Counted from the first letter of the stretch, positions 7,400 through 15,830 are shown. The stretch: DNA of 64,000 nt from an uncultured Oscillospiraceae bacterium (GCA_934448295.1 CAKSEY010000001.1:1-64000); one strand, 5' to 3'. Numbers and translations are program-made. The notes: generated by a model not told the origin, from the sequence alone.

Positions 7400-8395
7400 T
7401 CAGCGCACTACCACGCGGTCGCCCGCCTTAAGCCCGCTGAGTATCTCCGCCTCTGTGGCGTTTTCTATTCCAACGGTGACGTCCACTTCCTTCTTGGTGT
7501 CGTTCTCGTCAAGTATCGTCACATACTGGCGGTCGCCGTCGGTCTTGACGAGGGTCTTGGAAACCACAACGGCATTCTCATGCGAAGCATACACCGCCGT
7601 GATATCCGCAGTCTGCCCCACCGAAAGGAAGCTCGGCATATCCCCGCTGAACTCGCAGTAGGTGGACTTCGTGTCCTTAAGCACGGCGGGATAGTCGTCG
7701 TATACGCCCTCCTCGACCTCTGTCGGGGTCTTGGTGACCTTGCCCTTGTAGTCCTCGCCGTCAACGGTTATCGTGACCTCCTGCCCCAGCGGGAAGCTCT
7801 TCATGTTGGAAGCCGTGTACTGTATGCACAGCTTGTCCGGGTCAACTATCTTGACGATGGTCTTGTACGCCGTAACGGTGTCGCCGGGGTTCATGCTCTG
7901 GATATAGCACACCTGCCCGGACATTCCCGCGTATATCTGCGAATTCCCGAGCTGTCGCTCATATTCGTCAAGCGTGTTCTGCTCCATCTCCAGCGTGAGG
8001 CGGTCGTTGGCGCTGCCGCTGGCGTTATAGGCAAGCTGAGCTTTCTGCACTATCAGCTTCTGCTGCTCGTAGAGATACGGCAGGTCGCCGGTGTCCAGCT
8101 CCGCAAGCAGGTCGCCCTCCTCCACGAACTGACCCGCCGTGACGTAGATAGTCTTAAGCGTGCCGCCGGATTCCGGGAAGCCCGCGTTATATTCCGACTT
8201 GCATACGACATATCCGGTGGCGGTGGTCTTGTCCTCTATGGTCTTGCTCTTGGCGGTGTAGGTGGAATATGCAATATCCTCCACTGCAACTGTCGGCGGT
8301 TCAAGCAGCTCCTCCTCAGCCGGGAAGAAATAGCACCCGGAAAGCGAGCACACCCCCGCCAGCGCCAATGCAGAAAGAATTATCCTGTGTTTCAT
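7400..8395 (-). CDS. Efflux adaptor subunit (HlyD/MacA-like membrane fusion protein), lipoprotein
   Basis: A 331-residue adaptor. The signal peptide ends in the lipobox LSGC (lipidated Cys21). It then shows the order typical of MacA-like adaptors: a barrel-sandwich half (about 65-115, GGTLKTIYVTAGQFVEEGDLLAELD), a helical hairpin (about 115-150), the second half of the sandwich (about 155-185), a beta-barrel (about 190-265) and a membrane-proximal domain ending GLKAGDRVVVR. In Gram-positives such adaptors link permease extracellular domains rather than spanning to an outer membrane. It is co-transcribed with the permease downstream and divergent from the cadmium/zinc resistance operon. The ATG start has a GAGGT RBS. 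Confidence 0.9.
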   Translation of the reverse strand: MKHRIILSALALAGVCSLSGCYFFPAEEELLEPPTVAVEDIAYSTYTAKSKTIEDKTTATGYVVCKSEYNAGFPESGGTLKTIYVTAGQFVEEGDLLAELDTGDLPYLYEQQKLIVQKAQLAYNASGSANDRLTLEMEQNTLDEYERQLGNSQIYAGMSGQVCYIQSMNPGDTVTAYKTIVKIVDPDKLCIQYTASNMKSFPLGQEVTITVDGEDYKGKVTKTPTEVEEGVYDDYPAVLKDTKSTYCEFSGDMPSFLSVGQTADITAVYASHENAVVVSKTLVKTDGDRQYVTILDENDTKKEVDVTVGIENATEAEILSGLKAGDRVVVR

Positions 8396-8556
8396 AAATG
8401 ATACCTCGCGTGTGAATATAGAAATACATTATTACTATACCACAAAATTCCGCCAAGCGCCAGTACTATACAGACAAATATGTCAATGTGTATAAAAAGA
8501 TTTTAGTTGTTTGTGGAAAAGCACATATTTTCCGCAAAGATTTTTTCAGAAACCTA

Positions 8557-8585
8557 TTGACAAACGTATATGTAAGGTGTATAAT
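8557..8585 (+). promoter_or_regulatory. Promoter of the metal-resistance operon
   Basis: TTGACA (8557-8562), 17-bp spacer, TATAAT (8580-8585); a perfect sigma-A consensus. The repressor operator lies just downstream. Confidence 0.92.
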
Positions 8586-8597
8586 ACAATCAAACGA

Positions 8598-8613
8598 TTG
8601 AACAGTTGTTCAA
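8598..8613 (+). promoter_or_regulatory. ArsR/CadC-type operator
   Basis: Perfect inverted repeat TTGAACA-gt-TGTTCAA, placed 12 bp downstream of the -10 element, at about the transcription start. The form matches the imperfect 12-2-12 repeats bound by ArsR/SmtB/CadC repressors, so the first gene of the operon probably represses itself here and is released by metal. Confidence 0.85.
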
Positions 8614-8638
8614 ATGTATGACAAAGGAGGCGCACCCG

Positions 8639-8995
8639 ATGGAAAACGACACACCGCACTGCGATTTCATATGCGTCCACGCCGACACGGTGGACCGGAT
8701 AAACGACACAATGCCCGACGAAGATCAGCTTATCGACCTCTCGGAGCTTTTCAAGGTGTTCGGGGATTCCACCCGGATAAAGATACTCACCGCGCTGAGC
8801 CACGGCGAGCTTTGCGTCTGCGACCTGTCGAAGCTGGTCGGAATGACCGCTTCCGCCGTATCTCATCAGCTTAAGATACTCCGCGGGGCGAAGCTGGTCG
8901 GCTGCCGCCGGGACGGAAAAACAGTGTTCTATTCCCTGGCTGACGACCACGTTAACACGATACTCCGGCAGGGGCTGGAGCATGTGACCGAGTAA
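8639..8995 (+). CDS. cadC: Metal-sensing ArsR/SmtB-family repressor (CadC-like)
   Basis: A 118-residue winged-helix repressor. Central motifs are FGDSTRIKILTAL, the metal-binding helix ELCVCDL (residues about 59-65) and the recognition helix SAVSHQLKILR. An N-terminal Cys/His cluster (CDFICVH, residues 8-14) together with the two Cys of ELCVCDL is the arrangement of CadC/ZiaR-type Cd/Zn/Pb sensors rather than arsenic-only ArsR. A longer reading frame from TTG 8606 exists, but ATG 8639 is chosen because AAAGGAGG lies 8 bp upstream and the upstream part overlaps the operator. It leads the methyltransferase-HMA-ATPase operon. The gene symbol follows functional similarity. Confidence 0.9.
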   Translation: MENDTPHCDFICVHADTVDRINDTMPDEDQLIDLSELFKVFGDSTRIKILTALSHGELCVCDLSKLVGMTASAVSHQLKILRGAKLVGCRRDGKTVFYSLADDHVNTILRQGLEHVTE

Positions 8996-9022
8996 TTATA
9001 TGGATCAAAGGAGCTGATCCCC

Positions 9023-9658
9023 ATGACATTTTGGGACAGGATAGCCAATATTTACGATATCGCCGAAAGCATAAACGGCGATGTATACCATGAGATGTGC
9101 GAGATCACCCGCCGCCTTACTCCGACAGGGGCGAAGGTGCTGGACTGCGCCGCAGGCACCGGCGAATTATCCCTTGCCGCGTCGGAAAACGCCGAAAGCG
9201 TTATGTGCACCGACCTCTCCGAGAGTATGCTGAACGCCGCAAAGCGCAAGGCAAAGCTCATGGGAGCCGACAATATATCGTTTGAAGCGCGGAACATCTT
9301 CAACCTTAAAGACCCCGACAACACCTATGACGTAGTAATCGCCGGAAACGTCCTGCACCTTCTGGTGAATCCGCAGGGCGCAGTGAAGGAGCTGTACCGG
9401 GTGCTTAAGCCCGGCGGGAAGCTGCTCCTGCCGACGTTCACCAGCAAGAACCGCGCGAAGCTGGTGCTGAAAGCCTACAAGCTGATGGGCTTCGACCCCG
9501 CCGCCGAATATTCTCCCGCAGAGTACAAAAAAATGCTGGAGGAATGCGGTCTCGGCAGAGTCTACACAAAGCTCGTCAAGGGAACCATTCCCTGCTGCTA
9601 CGCCGTAATCATCAAGCCCGAAACTGAGGGATCCTCTGCTGAAAATACCGACAACTAA
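9023..9658 (+). CDS. SAM-dependent methyltransferase (class I, UbiE/type 11 fold) in a metal-resistance operon
   Basis: A 211-residue class I methyltransferase. Motif I is VLDCAAGTGEL (about 39-49), the acidic ribose-binding residue is in CTDLSESML, motif post-I/II spans NVLHLL, and motif III is RVLKPGGKLLLPTF. The N-terminus (MTFWDRIANIYDI) resembles small-molecule methyltransferases of the UbiE/ArsM-like group. It lacks the conserved cysteines expected of a classical ArsM arsenite methyltransferase outside CCY near residue 192, so its substrate is unknown; modification of a thiol, a metal(loid) or a lipid is possible. It sits 27 bp after the repressor and 16 bp before the HMA gene, so it is regulated with metal export. 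Confidence 0.88.
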   Translation: MTFWDRIANIYDIAESINGDVYHEMCEITRRLTPTGAKVLDCAAGTGELSLAASENAESVMCTDLSESMLNAAKRKAKLMGADNISFEARNIFNLKDPDNTYDVVIAGNVLHLLVNPQGAVKELYRVLKPGGKLLLPTFTSKNRAKLVLKAYKLMGFDPAAEYSPAEYKKMLEECGLGRVYTKLVKGTIPCCYAVIIKPETEGSSAENTDN

Positions 9659-9674
9659 GAAAGGAACAACCACC

Positions 9675-9893
9675 ATGAAAAAGACCTATAAGCTCATCGA
9701 CCTGGACTGCGCACACTGCGCCGCTAAAATGGAGGAAGCCGTAAAGAAGCTCCCCGGCGTTACCGACGCTTCCGTAAACTTCCTCGCACAGAAGTTCACG
9801 CTTGAAGCCCCCGACGATGTATTTGAGGACGTGCTCAAGCAGGCTGTAAAGCTCTGCAAGGACGTTGAGCCGGACTGCTCGATCAAGATCTGA
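9675..9893 (+). CDS. Stand-alone heavy-metal-associated (HMA) domain protein
   Basis: A 72-residue single HMA domain with the metal motif DCAHCA (CxxC at Cys13 and Cys16), followed by the usual MEEAVKKLPGVTDASVNF ferredoxin-like pattern. The acidic residue before the CxxC (DCxxC) is typical of Zn/Cd-type HMA domains rather than copper ones (MxCxxC). The following ATPase lacks an N-terminal HMA domain, so this protein looks like that domain split off as a soluble chaperone or docking partner. RBS AAGAAAGGA; spacing to the ATPase is 19 bp. Confidence 0.92.
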   Translation: MKKTYKLIDLDCAHCAAKMEEAVKKLPGVTDASVNFLAQKFTLEAPDDVFEDVLKQAVKLCKDVEPDCSIKI

Positions 9894-9912
9894 TTAAGCG
9901 AGGTGAACTGCC

Positions 9913-11823
9913 ATGAGTAAAAAGCAAAAGAAAATGCTGCTGCGAATAATCATAGCGGCAGTGATATGGGCGGCCGGCTTTATCGCCCAGCACATATTCC
10001 CGGCTGAGGAACGCTTCAGCCTGCTGGATATACTCTATCTTGTAATATTCACGGCAGCTTACCTTGTCATAGGCTGGGATATCCTCTGGAAAGCAATACG
10101 CAATATCTCCCACGGTCAGGTGTTCGATGAGAACTTCCTGATGGCTGTCGCCTCCATAGGCGCAATGGTCGTCGGCGAATACGCCGAGGGCGGCGCCGTC
10201 ATGATACTCTATCAGGTGGGCGAGCTGTTCCAGAGCGTTGCAGTCGGAAAGTCCCGCCGCTCCATCGCAGAGATGGTGGATATCAACCCGGAATATGCGA
10301 ACGTAGAGCGTGACGGCGAGGTATCTGAGGTATCCCCCGAGGACGTAAAGACCGACGAGATAATCGTTATCCGCCCCGGCGAGCGTATCCCGCTGGACGG
10401 CACGATAATTTCCGGCTCCTCCGAGCTTAACACCGCCGCGCTTACCGGTGAAAGCGCCCTGCGCGCCGTTGCCGAGGGCGACGAGGTGATAAGCGGCTGT
10501 ATCAACACCAACGGACTTCTCCGTGTAAAGGTCTCCCGCCCCTACTCCGATTCCACCGTTGCGCGTATCCTGGAGCTTGTCGAGAACTCCTCCGAGAACA
10601 AATCCAAGCCGGAAAACTTCATCACCAAGTTCGCCCGGGTATACACGCCTATCGTGGTGTTTGCGGCGCTCGCCCTGGGAATAATCCCCGGATTCATCAT
10701 CACCGCAATGAACGGCTTCACGGATTTCACCGCCTGGACAGGCGAGGGCGGCTGGCTGTACCGTGCGCTGTCGTTCCTTGTCGTTTCCTGCCCCTGCGCT
10801 CTCGTTATCTCCGTGCCGCTCTCCTACTTCGGCGGTATCGGCGGAGCCTCCAGGTTCGGTATCATGATAAAGGGCGCCAACTACCTCGAAGAGCTTGCCA
10901 GCGCAAAGACGTTCGTTTTCGACAAGACTGGAACGCTCACCAAGGGCAGCTTTGCGGTAACTGAGATAGCCCCCGACGGAATGACCGAAAACGAACTTCT
11001 CGGAATCTGCGCCGCCGCCGAGACCTACTCCACCCACCCGATAGCGCAGTCCATTATAGCCGAGGGAAAAAAGCGCGGGCTTGATACCTCCGCCGCTGAT
11101 GCGGAGGAAATTGCAGGCTACGGCGTGAAGGCTTCCGTATCAGGCAAGACCGCACTGGTGGGAAATCACCGCCTTATGCAGCGCGAGAACATCACGGCTC
11201 CCGCTGTGAATACCCCCGGCACCGTGGTACACTGCGCAGTTGACGGAAAGTACGCCGGATACATAGTGATATCCGACGAGATAAAGCCCGGCACTCCCGC
11301 CGCGCTTGCAGCCCTGAAGCACCTCTGTGGTGCAAAGACCGTAATGCTCACCGGCGACAGAAAGGCAGCCGCAGACGCAGTTGCCAAAACCGCAGGCATC
11401 GACGAATACCACGCCGAGCTTCTCCCTGACGGAAAGGTCGCAAAGGTCGAGGAGCTGTACAAGTCCAAGCCGGAGAAGAGCTCCCTTGTATTTGTCGGCG
11501 ACGGCATGAACGACGCTCCCGCGCTTGCCCGGGCAGACGTGGGCATAGCAATGGGCGCAATGGGAAGCGACGCGGCGATAGAAGCCGCAGATATCGTCCT
11601 GATGAACGACAATATCGAAAGCCTCCCGACAGCGGTGCGCATTTCCCGCAAGACCCACAATATCGTTATGCAGAACATCGTGCTTGCCATCAGCATAAAG
11701 GTGCTGATAATGCTGCTGACCGCAGTTGGTATAGGCAACATGTGGATAGCGATTTTCGGCGACGTTGGAGTTGCAATAATAGCTATCCTGAACGCAATGA
11801 GAGCAATGCGTATCAGCAAGTGA
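9913..11823 (+). CDS. cadA: P1B-type heavy-metal ATPase (Cd/Zn/Co/Pb exporter)
   Basis: A 636-residue metal-exporting P-type ATPase. It has two N-terminal helices plus helical hairpins, the A-domain TGES motif (178-181), the transmembrane metal motif C293-P-C295, the phosphorylated D337 in DKTGT, the HP dipeptide of P1B ATPases in STHPIAQ (about 377-383), the hinge GDGMNDAPAL (about 535-545), and last helices with MWIAIFGDVGV. CPC plus the D near the last helix fits the ZntA/CadA subgroup. It has no fused HMA domain; a separate HMA protein precedes it. Last gene of the metal-induced operon, followed by a strong terminator. Exact metal specificity cannot be settled from the sequence. Confidence 0.94.
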   Translation: MSKKQKKMLLRIIIAAVIWAAGFIAQHIFPAEERFSLLDILYLVIFTAAYLVIGWDILWKAIRNISHGQVFDENFLMAVASIGAMVVGEYAEGGAVMILYQVGELFQSVAVGKSRRSIAEMVDINPEYANVERDGEVSEVSPEDVKTDEIIVIRPGERIPLDGTIISGSSELNTAALTGESALRAVAEGDEVISGCINTNGLLRVKVSRPYSDSTVARILELVENSSENKSKPENFITKFARVYTPIVVFAALALGIIPGFIITAMNGFTDFTAWTGEGGWLYRALSFLVVSCPCALVISVPLSYFGGIGGASRFGIMIKGANYLEELASAKTFVFDKTGTLTKGSFAVTEIAPDGMTENELLGICAAAETYSTHPIAQSIIAEGKKRGLDTSAADAEEIAGYGVKASVSGKTALVGNHRLMQRENITAPAVNTPGTVVHCAVDGKYAGYIVISDEIKPGTPAALAALKHLCGAKTVMLTGDRKAAADAVAKTAGIDEYHAELLPDGKVAKVEELYKSKPEKSSLVFVGDGMNDAPALARADVGIAMGAMGSDAAIEAADIVLMNDNIESLPTAVRISRKTHNIVMQNIVLAISIKVLIMLLTAVGIGNMWIAIFGDVGVAIIAILNAMRAMRISK

Positions 11824-11834
11824 CGCAGATAAAG

Positions 11835-11870
11835 AAATACCGCAGCTTTCCGGAGCTGCGGTATTTTTTT
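11835..11870. terminator. Bidirectional terminator
   Basis: AAATACCGCAGCT pairs with AGCTGCGGTATTT around a short loop, followed by T7 on the plus strand and preceded by A-rich sequence. It ends the metal operon (+) and the TM2 gene (-). Confidence 0.92.
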
Positions 11871-12597
11871 ATACATAGTATGGATTTGGCTTCGTCAGCA
11901 GGATTATCAGGTCGATAAGCCAGCCGATCAGGAACAATCCACCGGTAAGCATCCATAGAATACCAGTGCCTACCTTGCCCTCATAGAAGCGGTGTATTCC
12001 AAACTCCCCAAGGAAGAAGCACAGTAACAGCGCCACCCACTTATTCTTCGGCTTCCCGGCATGAACAGCATTGTTGTTCACATTGTTATTTACGTTGTTG
12101 TTATTGTTGCTGTTGTTGATGATTATAGGCTGAGCCGCTGCCGCCGGAGCCGCACTGCGGAGCTCCTCTACCTGCCTGCCGCAGTGGGTGCATATCACAG
12201 CGTCCTCGGGTATAACCTGACCGCAGTGCTTGCAGAATTTAGTCGGACCGTTGAATGCCTGCTGCACCGGCTGCTGATAAACCTGCTGCGGCATATTGTC
12301 CTGCTGATATGTCTGCGGATATCCCTGCTGGGGCTGAGAATACTGCGGCTGGGAATATCCCTGCCAGCTCCCGTTATTCACCGGCTGCGGAACTCCCTGG
12401 GAATTCTGCGGCTGGGCGTACTGCTGTGAAGCCTGCGGAACCTGCGAGGTCTGCGGAACCTGCGAGGTCTGCGGGACCTGCGAGGTCTGCGGCGGCTGGG
12501 GATATATCTCGCCGGTTGCCGGATCCCTCCAGCCCTGCTGTGCCGTATTATTCTGACCTGACGGCTTTGTCAGGCTGATTCTTTCGTTTTCGTTCAT
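11869..12597 (-). CDS. TM2-domain membrane protein with zinc ribbon and Gln/Pro-rich region
   Basis: A 242-residue protein in three parts: a Gln/Pro/Ser/Tyr-rich low-complexity region (about 20-125) with three to four copies of the unit SQVPQT; a zinc ribbon FCKHCGQ...CTHCGRQ (CxxC-x10-CxxC, about 130-155); a second low-complexity Asn run; and a C-terminal TM2 domain with KNKWVALLLCFFLGEFGIHRFY and two membrane helices. TM2 proteins are widespread; their role in bacteria is not defined. The start at ATG 12597 (RBS GGAGGT) is preferred to the longer frame beginning at 12681, which has no ribosome site. The repeats in the DNA (12420-12500) are coding repeats, not a CRISPR. Confidence 0.9.
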   Translation of the reverse strand: MNENERISLTKPSGQNNTAQQGWRDPATGEIYPQPPQTSQVPQTSQVPQTSQVPQASQQYAQPQNSQGVPQPVNNGSWQGYSQPQYSQPQQGYPQTYQQDNMPQQVYQQPVQQAFNGPTKFCKHCGQVIPEDAVICTHCGRQVEELRSAAPAAAAQPIIINNSNNNNNVNNNVNNNAVHAGKPKNKWVALLLCFFLGEFGIHRFYEGKVGTGILWMLTGGLFLIGWLIDLIILLTKPNPYYV

Positions 12598-12760
12598 TTT
12601 GCTACCTCCGCTCTGAATATTCCAAAACCAGAACTCACACAATATAATTTTACCACAAATCAGGTTAAATGTTAACAGCAATCGGAATATTTTTCTCGAT
12701 TCTCTTTATTTTTGGGAATTATATATAAATTTCAGTTAAGGATTTCTATGATTTCCACAG

Positions 12761-12791
12761 AAAAAGCGCCCCGGAGTTAAATCCGGGGCGC
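12761..12791 (-). terminator. Terminator of the YcdB/SLH-like gene
   Basis: GCGCCCCGGA (12766-12775) and TCCGGGGCGC (12782-12791) form a perfect 10-bp stem; read leftward it is followed by CTTTTTCTG. Confidence 0.9.
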
Positions 12792-12815
12792 CCCTGTCTA
12801 TTTCATTTCCGCAGT

Positions 12816-14927
12816 TTATTTCTCAGCAGAGTAATAGGTATAGACCGTAGAGTAATAGGTATAGACCGTTCTTATCATATCGCCCATGGTGAACGCAGAA
12901 TCCGGCTCCAGCTTATCACCGCCGACAACGCCCATCGCATAAGCGACAGCGTAGTACCCGACATTGTGGTCGGTATCCTCCACATCGCTGAACGGCGACT
13001 TGAAGATCCCCTTGAGGGACGGTACGGTATCGCCCACCATACCCCGCACGAATATAACCAGCGCCTGCCCGCGGGTCAGGCTGTCGGTGTTTTCGTTCTC
13101 GTCAATTCTGGCGCGGATCATATCCCCGAACACCTTTGCAGAAGCCGGGTCGTTCTCGCTGAACTTCTCCGAGGAGATATAGAATCCATGGTCGGAAAGC
13201 GCCTGAGCCTGTGCGCGAAGCTCCGTATCAGCTATGCCGGAAAGGTCGTTCTTCTCCCTTGTCCAACTGTCGTATAAAGACTCGCCCGTAAACGCGTCAG
13301 CATACAGGTAGCCGTCCACGCCGTAAACCAGCACGGTCTTGGTCTTTTTCTTGCTGAATCGCGCAAGGTAGTACAGGTCAATGTCGTTGTTCTGCCAGAA
13401 CTTATCCACGATATCCCCGACAGGGAGCATTTTAGAAGCGTCCGGGAATTCTACATCAGTGTAATTGAACTGATAGGTCGTCAGCTTCATATCAGCGTTA
13501 AATTCGACCGTTATGCCATCGCCAACGACAACAATATCATTGACGTATCTGTCCCATGTGTGGGAGCTTCCGGAATACCGGGTGATCTTCTGGTCGTCCG
13601 TGTATTCATATGTGTTGCTGGAATTCTTGCGCTGCTCACCGAATGCGTCCCCGGCATATTTCTTCGCAATTTTTTCAGCCAGCTTGTCAGCCTTGTCAAT
13701 GTCGTAGCTTGTCTTTTCAGCAGCCTCGCTGTCGAAGTAGCTGTAACTGATTATCTGACCGCTCTCTGCGTCAACCGTTATATCGACTGCCTGCCACGGT
13801 TTTCCGGTATCCTCATAGATGAAACCATCGTCTACCTCTATGGTTTCGGGATATTCGCTTTCAGTTCCCCAGTCGTCGGTGGTGAAGGCCGCCCTGTAAT
13901 AATACTTGTCGCCGCTGACAAACTTTACCTTGTAAAGCTGGGAGTCCGAAAGCTCCATATTGTCGCTGTAGGAAAGATATTTATCGGATTTCAGCAGCTT
14001 TATAACAGCCTCGCTTGTACCGTAGGGAAGCTTCTTGTCCAGCTCCGCCTTTTCCTGCTCGGTGAACTGATAGCCGCCTTCTCCCTTTCCGTTGTCCATT
14101 CCAGCGGCGGCATCCTCTTCTTCATTACTACTGTCATCGTAGAAGCCGTCCGCGTCAAAATCGCTCTTATTTCCGGTGAACGCATTTATTACGCCGCTGT
14201 CCTTCTGGACGTACACAAGGCGTGCTGTCGTCTGCTTGGTATTCCAGTCGTATTCTATCTCATACTGCGGCTCGACATCAACCATGTCGATGTACTTTTT
14301 CTTTGCCTCGTCAGCCGGAATAGCCTTGTCCGCCGACTGGAAAGCCGCCTTGTCGTGCCATGTCAGGCTGAAGCTGATAAGCTCGCCGGTGTTCTTGTCA
14401 AGCCGGACTCTTCCGCCGTCGTTATTGACCGGAACGCCGTCCTTGACGCGCCTGAACGAGAAAGCCGCTATATCGCTGTACATATTTATGCTGAGGCTGT
14501 CGCGGTCCATCTCTATTACGCTTGCAATGGTGGGATCCAGCCTGCGCACCGCCGTCTTAGCCTTGGCGTAGAGCTGGTCTCCCGTGAGCTTTGCAAGGGT
14601 ATTTCTATTCGATTTCCCCCAGCCGTCATTGCTGGAATGTACGTTTGTTATGAGATTGCCGCGCACGGTCGCGGAATAGTACTGATACTCGCCGCTGCCG
14701 CTGTCCGGCGCAGACCATGTAAGCACATAGGAATCCTGAAGATAGCTGTTGTTTACGGAATAGCTGAACTCCGTCAGCTCCTCCGGAATATCCAGCCTGG
14801 TTTTCGCCGTTGTTATTGCCGCCGCCAGAGCCTCGCTGTCAGCGCCCTCCGCAAATGCGGCTATGCTTGTCGAGGTCAGCGCAGTTACCGCCGCCATTGA
14901 CAGAGCCAGAATATTTCTCATTTTCAT
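12816..14927 (-). CDS. Exported YcdB/YcdC-domain protein with C-terminal SLH-like region
   Basis: A 703-residue secreted protein. A signal peptide (about 1-27, ending AAFAEG) precedes repeated YcdB/YcdC-like (PepSY-related) units: a first at about 35-200 (YYSATVRGNLITNVHSS; GGRVRLDKNTGELISFSLTW) and a second at about 330-500 (VDITVDAESGQIISYSYFD). The last ~140 residues (about 560-690) look like degenerate S-layer homology units (SDHGFYIS, TRGQALVIFVRGM, FSDVEDTDHNVGYYAVAYAMGVV), suggesting cell-wall attachment. The protein ends in a duplicated TVYTYYS. No catalytic motif is visible. PepSY-like domains often act as protease inhibitors or chaperones; its role here is unknown. It is transcribed from the TGCAACC-type promoter at 14983-15014. 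RBS GGGAGG. Confidence 0.82.
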   Translation of the reverse strand: MKMRNILALSMAAVTALTSTSIAAFAEGADSEALAAAITTAKTRLDIPEELTEFSYSVNNSYLQDSYVLTWSAPDSGSGEYQYYSATVRGNLITNVHSSNDGWGKSNRNTLAKLTGDQLYAKAKTAVRRLDPTIASVIEMDRDSLSINMYSDIAAFSFRRVKDGVPVNNDGGRVRLDKNTGELISFSLTWHDKAAFQSADKAIPADEAKKKYIDMVDVEPQYEIEYDWNTKQTTARLVYVQKDSGVINAFTGNKSDFDADGFYDDSSNEEEDAAAGMDNGKGEGGYQFTEQEKAELDKKLPYGTSEAVIKLLKSDKYLSYSDNMELSDSQLYKVKFVSGDKYYYRAAFTTDDWGTESEYPETIEVDDGFIYEDTGKPWQAVDITVDAESGQIISYSYFDSEAAEKTSYDIDKADKLAEKIAKKYAGDAFGEQRKNSSNTYEYTDDQKITRYSGSSHTWDRYVNDIVVVGDGITVEFNADMKLTTYQFNYTDVEFPDASKMLPVGDIVDKFWQNNDIDLYYLARFSKKKTKTVLVYGVDGYLYADAFTGESLYDSWTREKNDLSGIADTELRAQAQALSDHGFYISSEKFSENDPASAKVFGDMIRARIDENENTDSLTRGQALVIFVRGMVGDTVPSLKGIFKSPFSDVEDTDHNVGYYAVAYAMGVVGGDKLEPDSAFTMGDMIRTVYTYYSTVYTYYSAEK
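12829..12870 (+). repeat. 21-bp tandem duplication at the 3' end of the YcdB/SLH-like gene
   Basis: Units 12829-12849 and 12850-12870 are identical except for the last base. The duplication is in frame and gives two copies of the peptide TVYTYYS just before the stop, so it appears to be a recent slippage event. Confidence 0.9.
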
Positions 14928-14982
14928 AATAAAACCTCCCTTTCGGATAGTTACTGTTCCCGGCCGTTTCAGCCGTTCTGAT

Positions 14983-15014
14983 TATAAAACCAGGCACCGC
15001 AAGAAAAGGTTGCA
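14983..15014 (-). promoter_or_regulatory. TGCAACC-type promoter (putative ECF sigma factor), upstream of YcdB/SLH-like gene
   Basis: On the minus strand TGCAACC (15008-15014), followed by TTT, then exactly 17 bp between TGCAACC and GTTTTATA (14983-14990). The same two blocks at the same distance precede the genes at 38929 (-) and 58406 (+). The AAC core of the upstream block is characteristic of ECF sigma factor -35 elements. Confidence 0.7.
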
Positions 15015-15031
15015 GTTTCCGGAAAATTTTT

Positions 15032-15451
15032 TCAGATTTTTGTCATTGCCAGGAACGACTTTGCCTTATTAATAAGTATCCGGTCGTTATCGTAGGATAA
15101 AAACGCGGATGTCTGACCTATTTCCACCCAGCGGACGTCCGAGATCTCCTCCTCCTGCCGCTCGCACTCAAAGCTGACCGCCCGGGCAAGGAAATACACC
15201 ACCTCCTTGGTGACGTCCCGGCGCGGATTGAACACGACCACCTCCCGGAATGAAGCGTCGTCTATGGAAACGTCGATGTTCGTTTCCTCCTTTATCTCGC
15301 GCACGGCGGTCTGTATCTCGTCCTCGCCCTGCTCCATATGCCCCTTGGGGAACGACCAGCACCCCGAGCGGACGTGCTTTATAAGCAGGATCTCAGTATT
15401 CCCGTGGTGCTTGCGGTAAACCACCGCGCCGCAGGATTTTTCATAACTCAT
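15032..15451 (-). CDS. Nudix hydrolase (Ap4A hydrolase-like)
   Basis: A 139-residue Nudix protein. The Nudix box reads GHMEQGEDEIQTAVREIKEE (about 37-56), fitting GX5EX7REUXEEXGU, with the preceding WSFPKG typical of bis(5'-nucleosyl)-tetraphosphatases. Such enzymes cleave dinucleoside polyphosphates or oxidised nucleotides; the exact substrate cannot be told. It is a single-gene unit. Its promoter on the minus strand is GTGACA (15547-15552), 17 bp, TATAAT (15524-15529). Confidence 0.9.
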   Translation of the reverse strand: MSYEKSCGAVVYRKHHGNTEILLIKHVRSGCWSFPKGHMEQGEDEIQTAVREIKEETNIDVSIDDASFREVVVFNPRRDVTKEVVYFLARAVSFECERQEEEISDVRWVEIGQTSAFLSYDNDRILINKAKSFLAMTKI

Positions 15452-15523
15452 GTATCCCGATCAACCTTTCTATACTATATAAATATATTATAGCTTCTTT
15501 TCAGGAAAGAAACGTCTAATAGT

Positions 15524-15552
15524 ATTATACCACAAAAATAATAATTTGTCAC
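15524..15552 (-). promoter_or_regulatory. Promoter of the Nudix gene
   Basis: Minus-strand GTGACA (15547-15552), 17-bp spacer, TATAAT (15524-15529). Confidence 0.7.
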
Positions 15553-15830
15553 GCGATATCCGTAAACCCGCATTACTATGCAGAATGATTCTGCGCCGTG
15601 AAAACCCCGAAGAGTTTCATGCACATATTTCACCAAAACAATTTAACACACAAGAGAAAACTTTATTGACTTTGACGGCAAATTTCAGACTTTGATTTTT
15701 AGTGAATATTACAAAAAGAAAACGCTTAAATTACAGTTATTTACATTTTACAGCCTTATTATCGAATGATTACAAAACGGTTACAAAAGCATTTTGTGTA
15801 CTTTTAACAAAAATGTCTCAACTCGTTCGT
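15553..15830. other. AT-rich intergenic stretch, no gene seen
   Basis: About 280 bp between the Nudix promoter and the promoter at 15831. It is AT-rich with short forward frames that have no start signals. Nothing supportable was seen except candidate weak -35/-10-like words. Confidence 0.6.

Noticed and set aside
12400..12520. Tandem repeats considered as CRISPR
   Set aside because: In-frame repeats coding for SQVPQT-type units of the TM2 protein.
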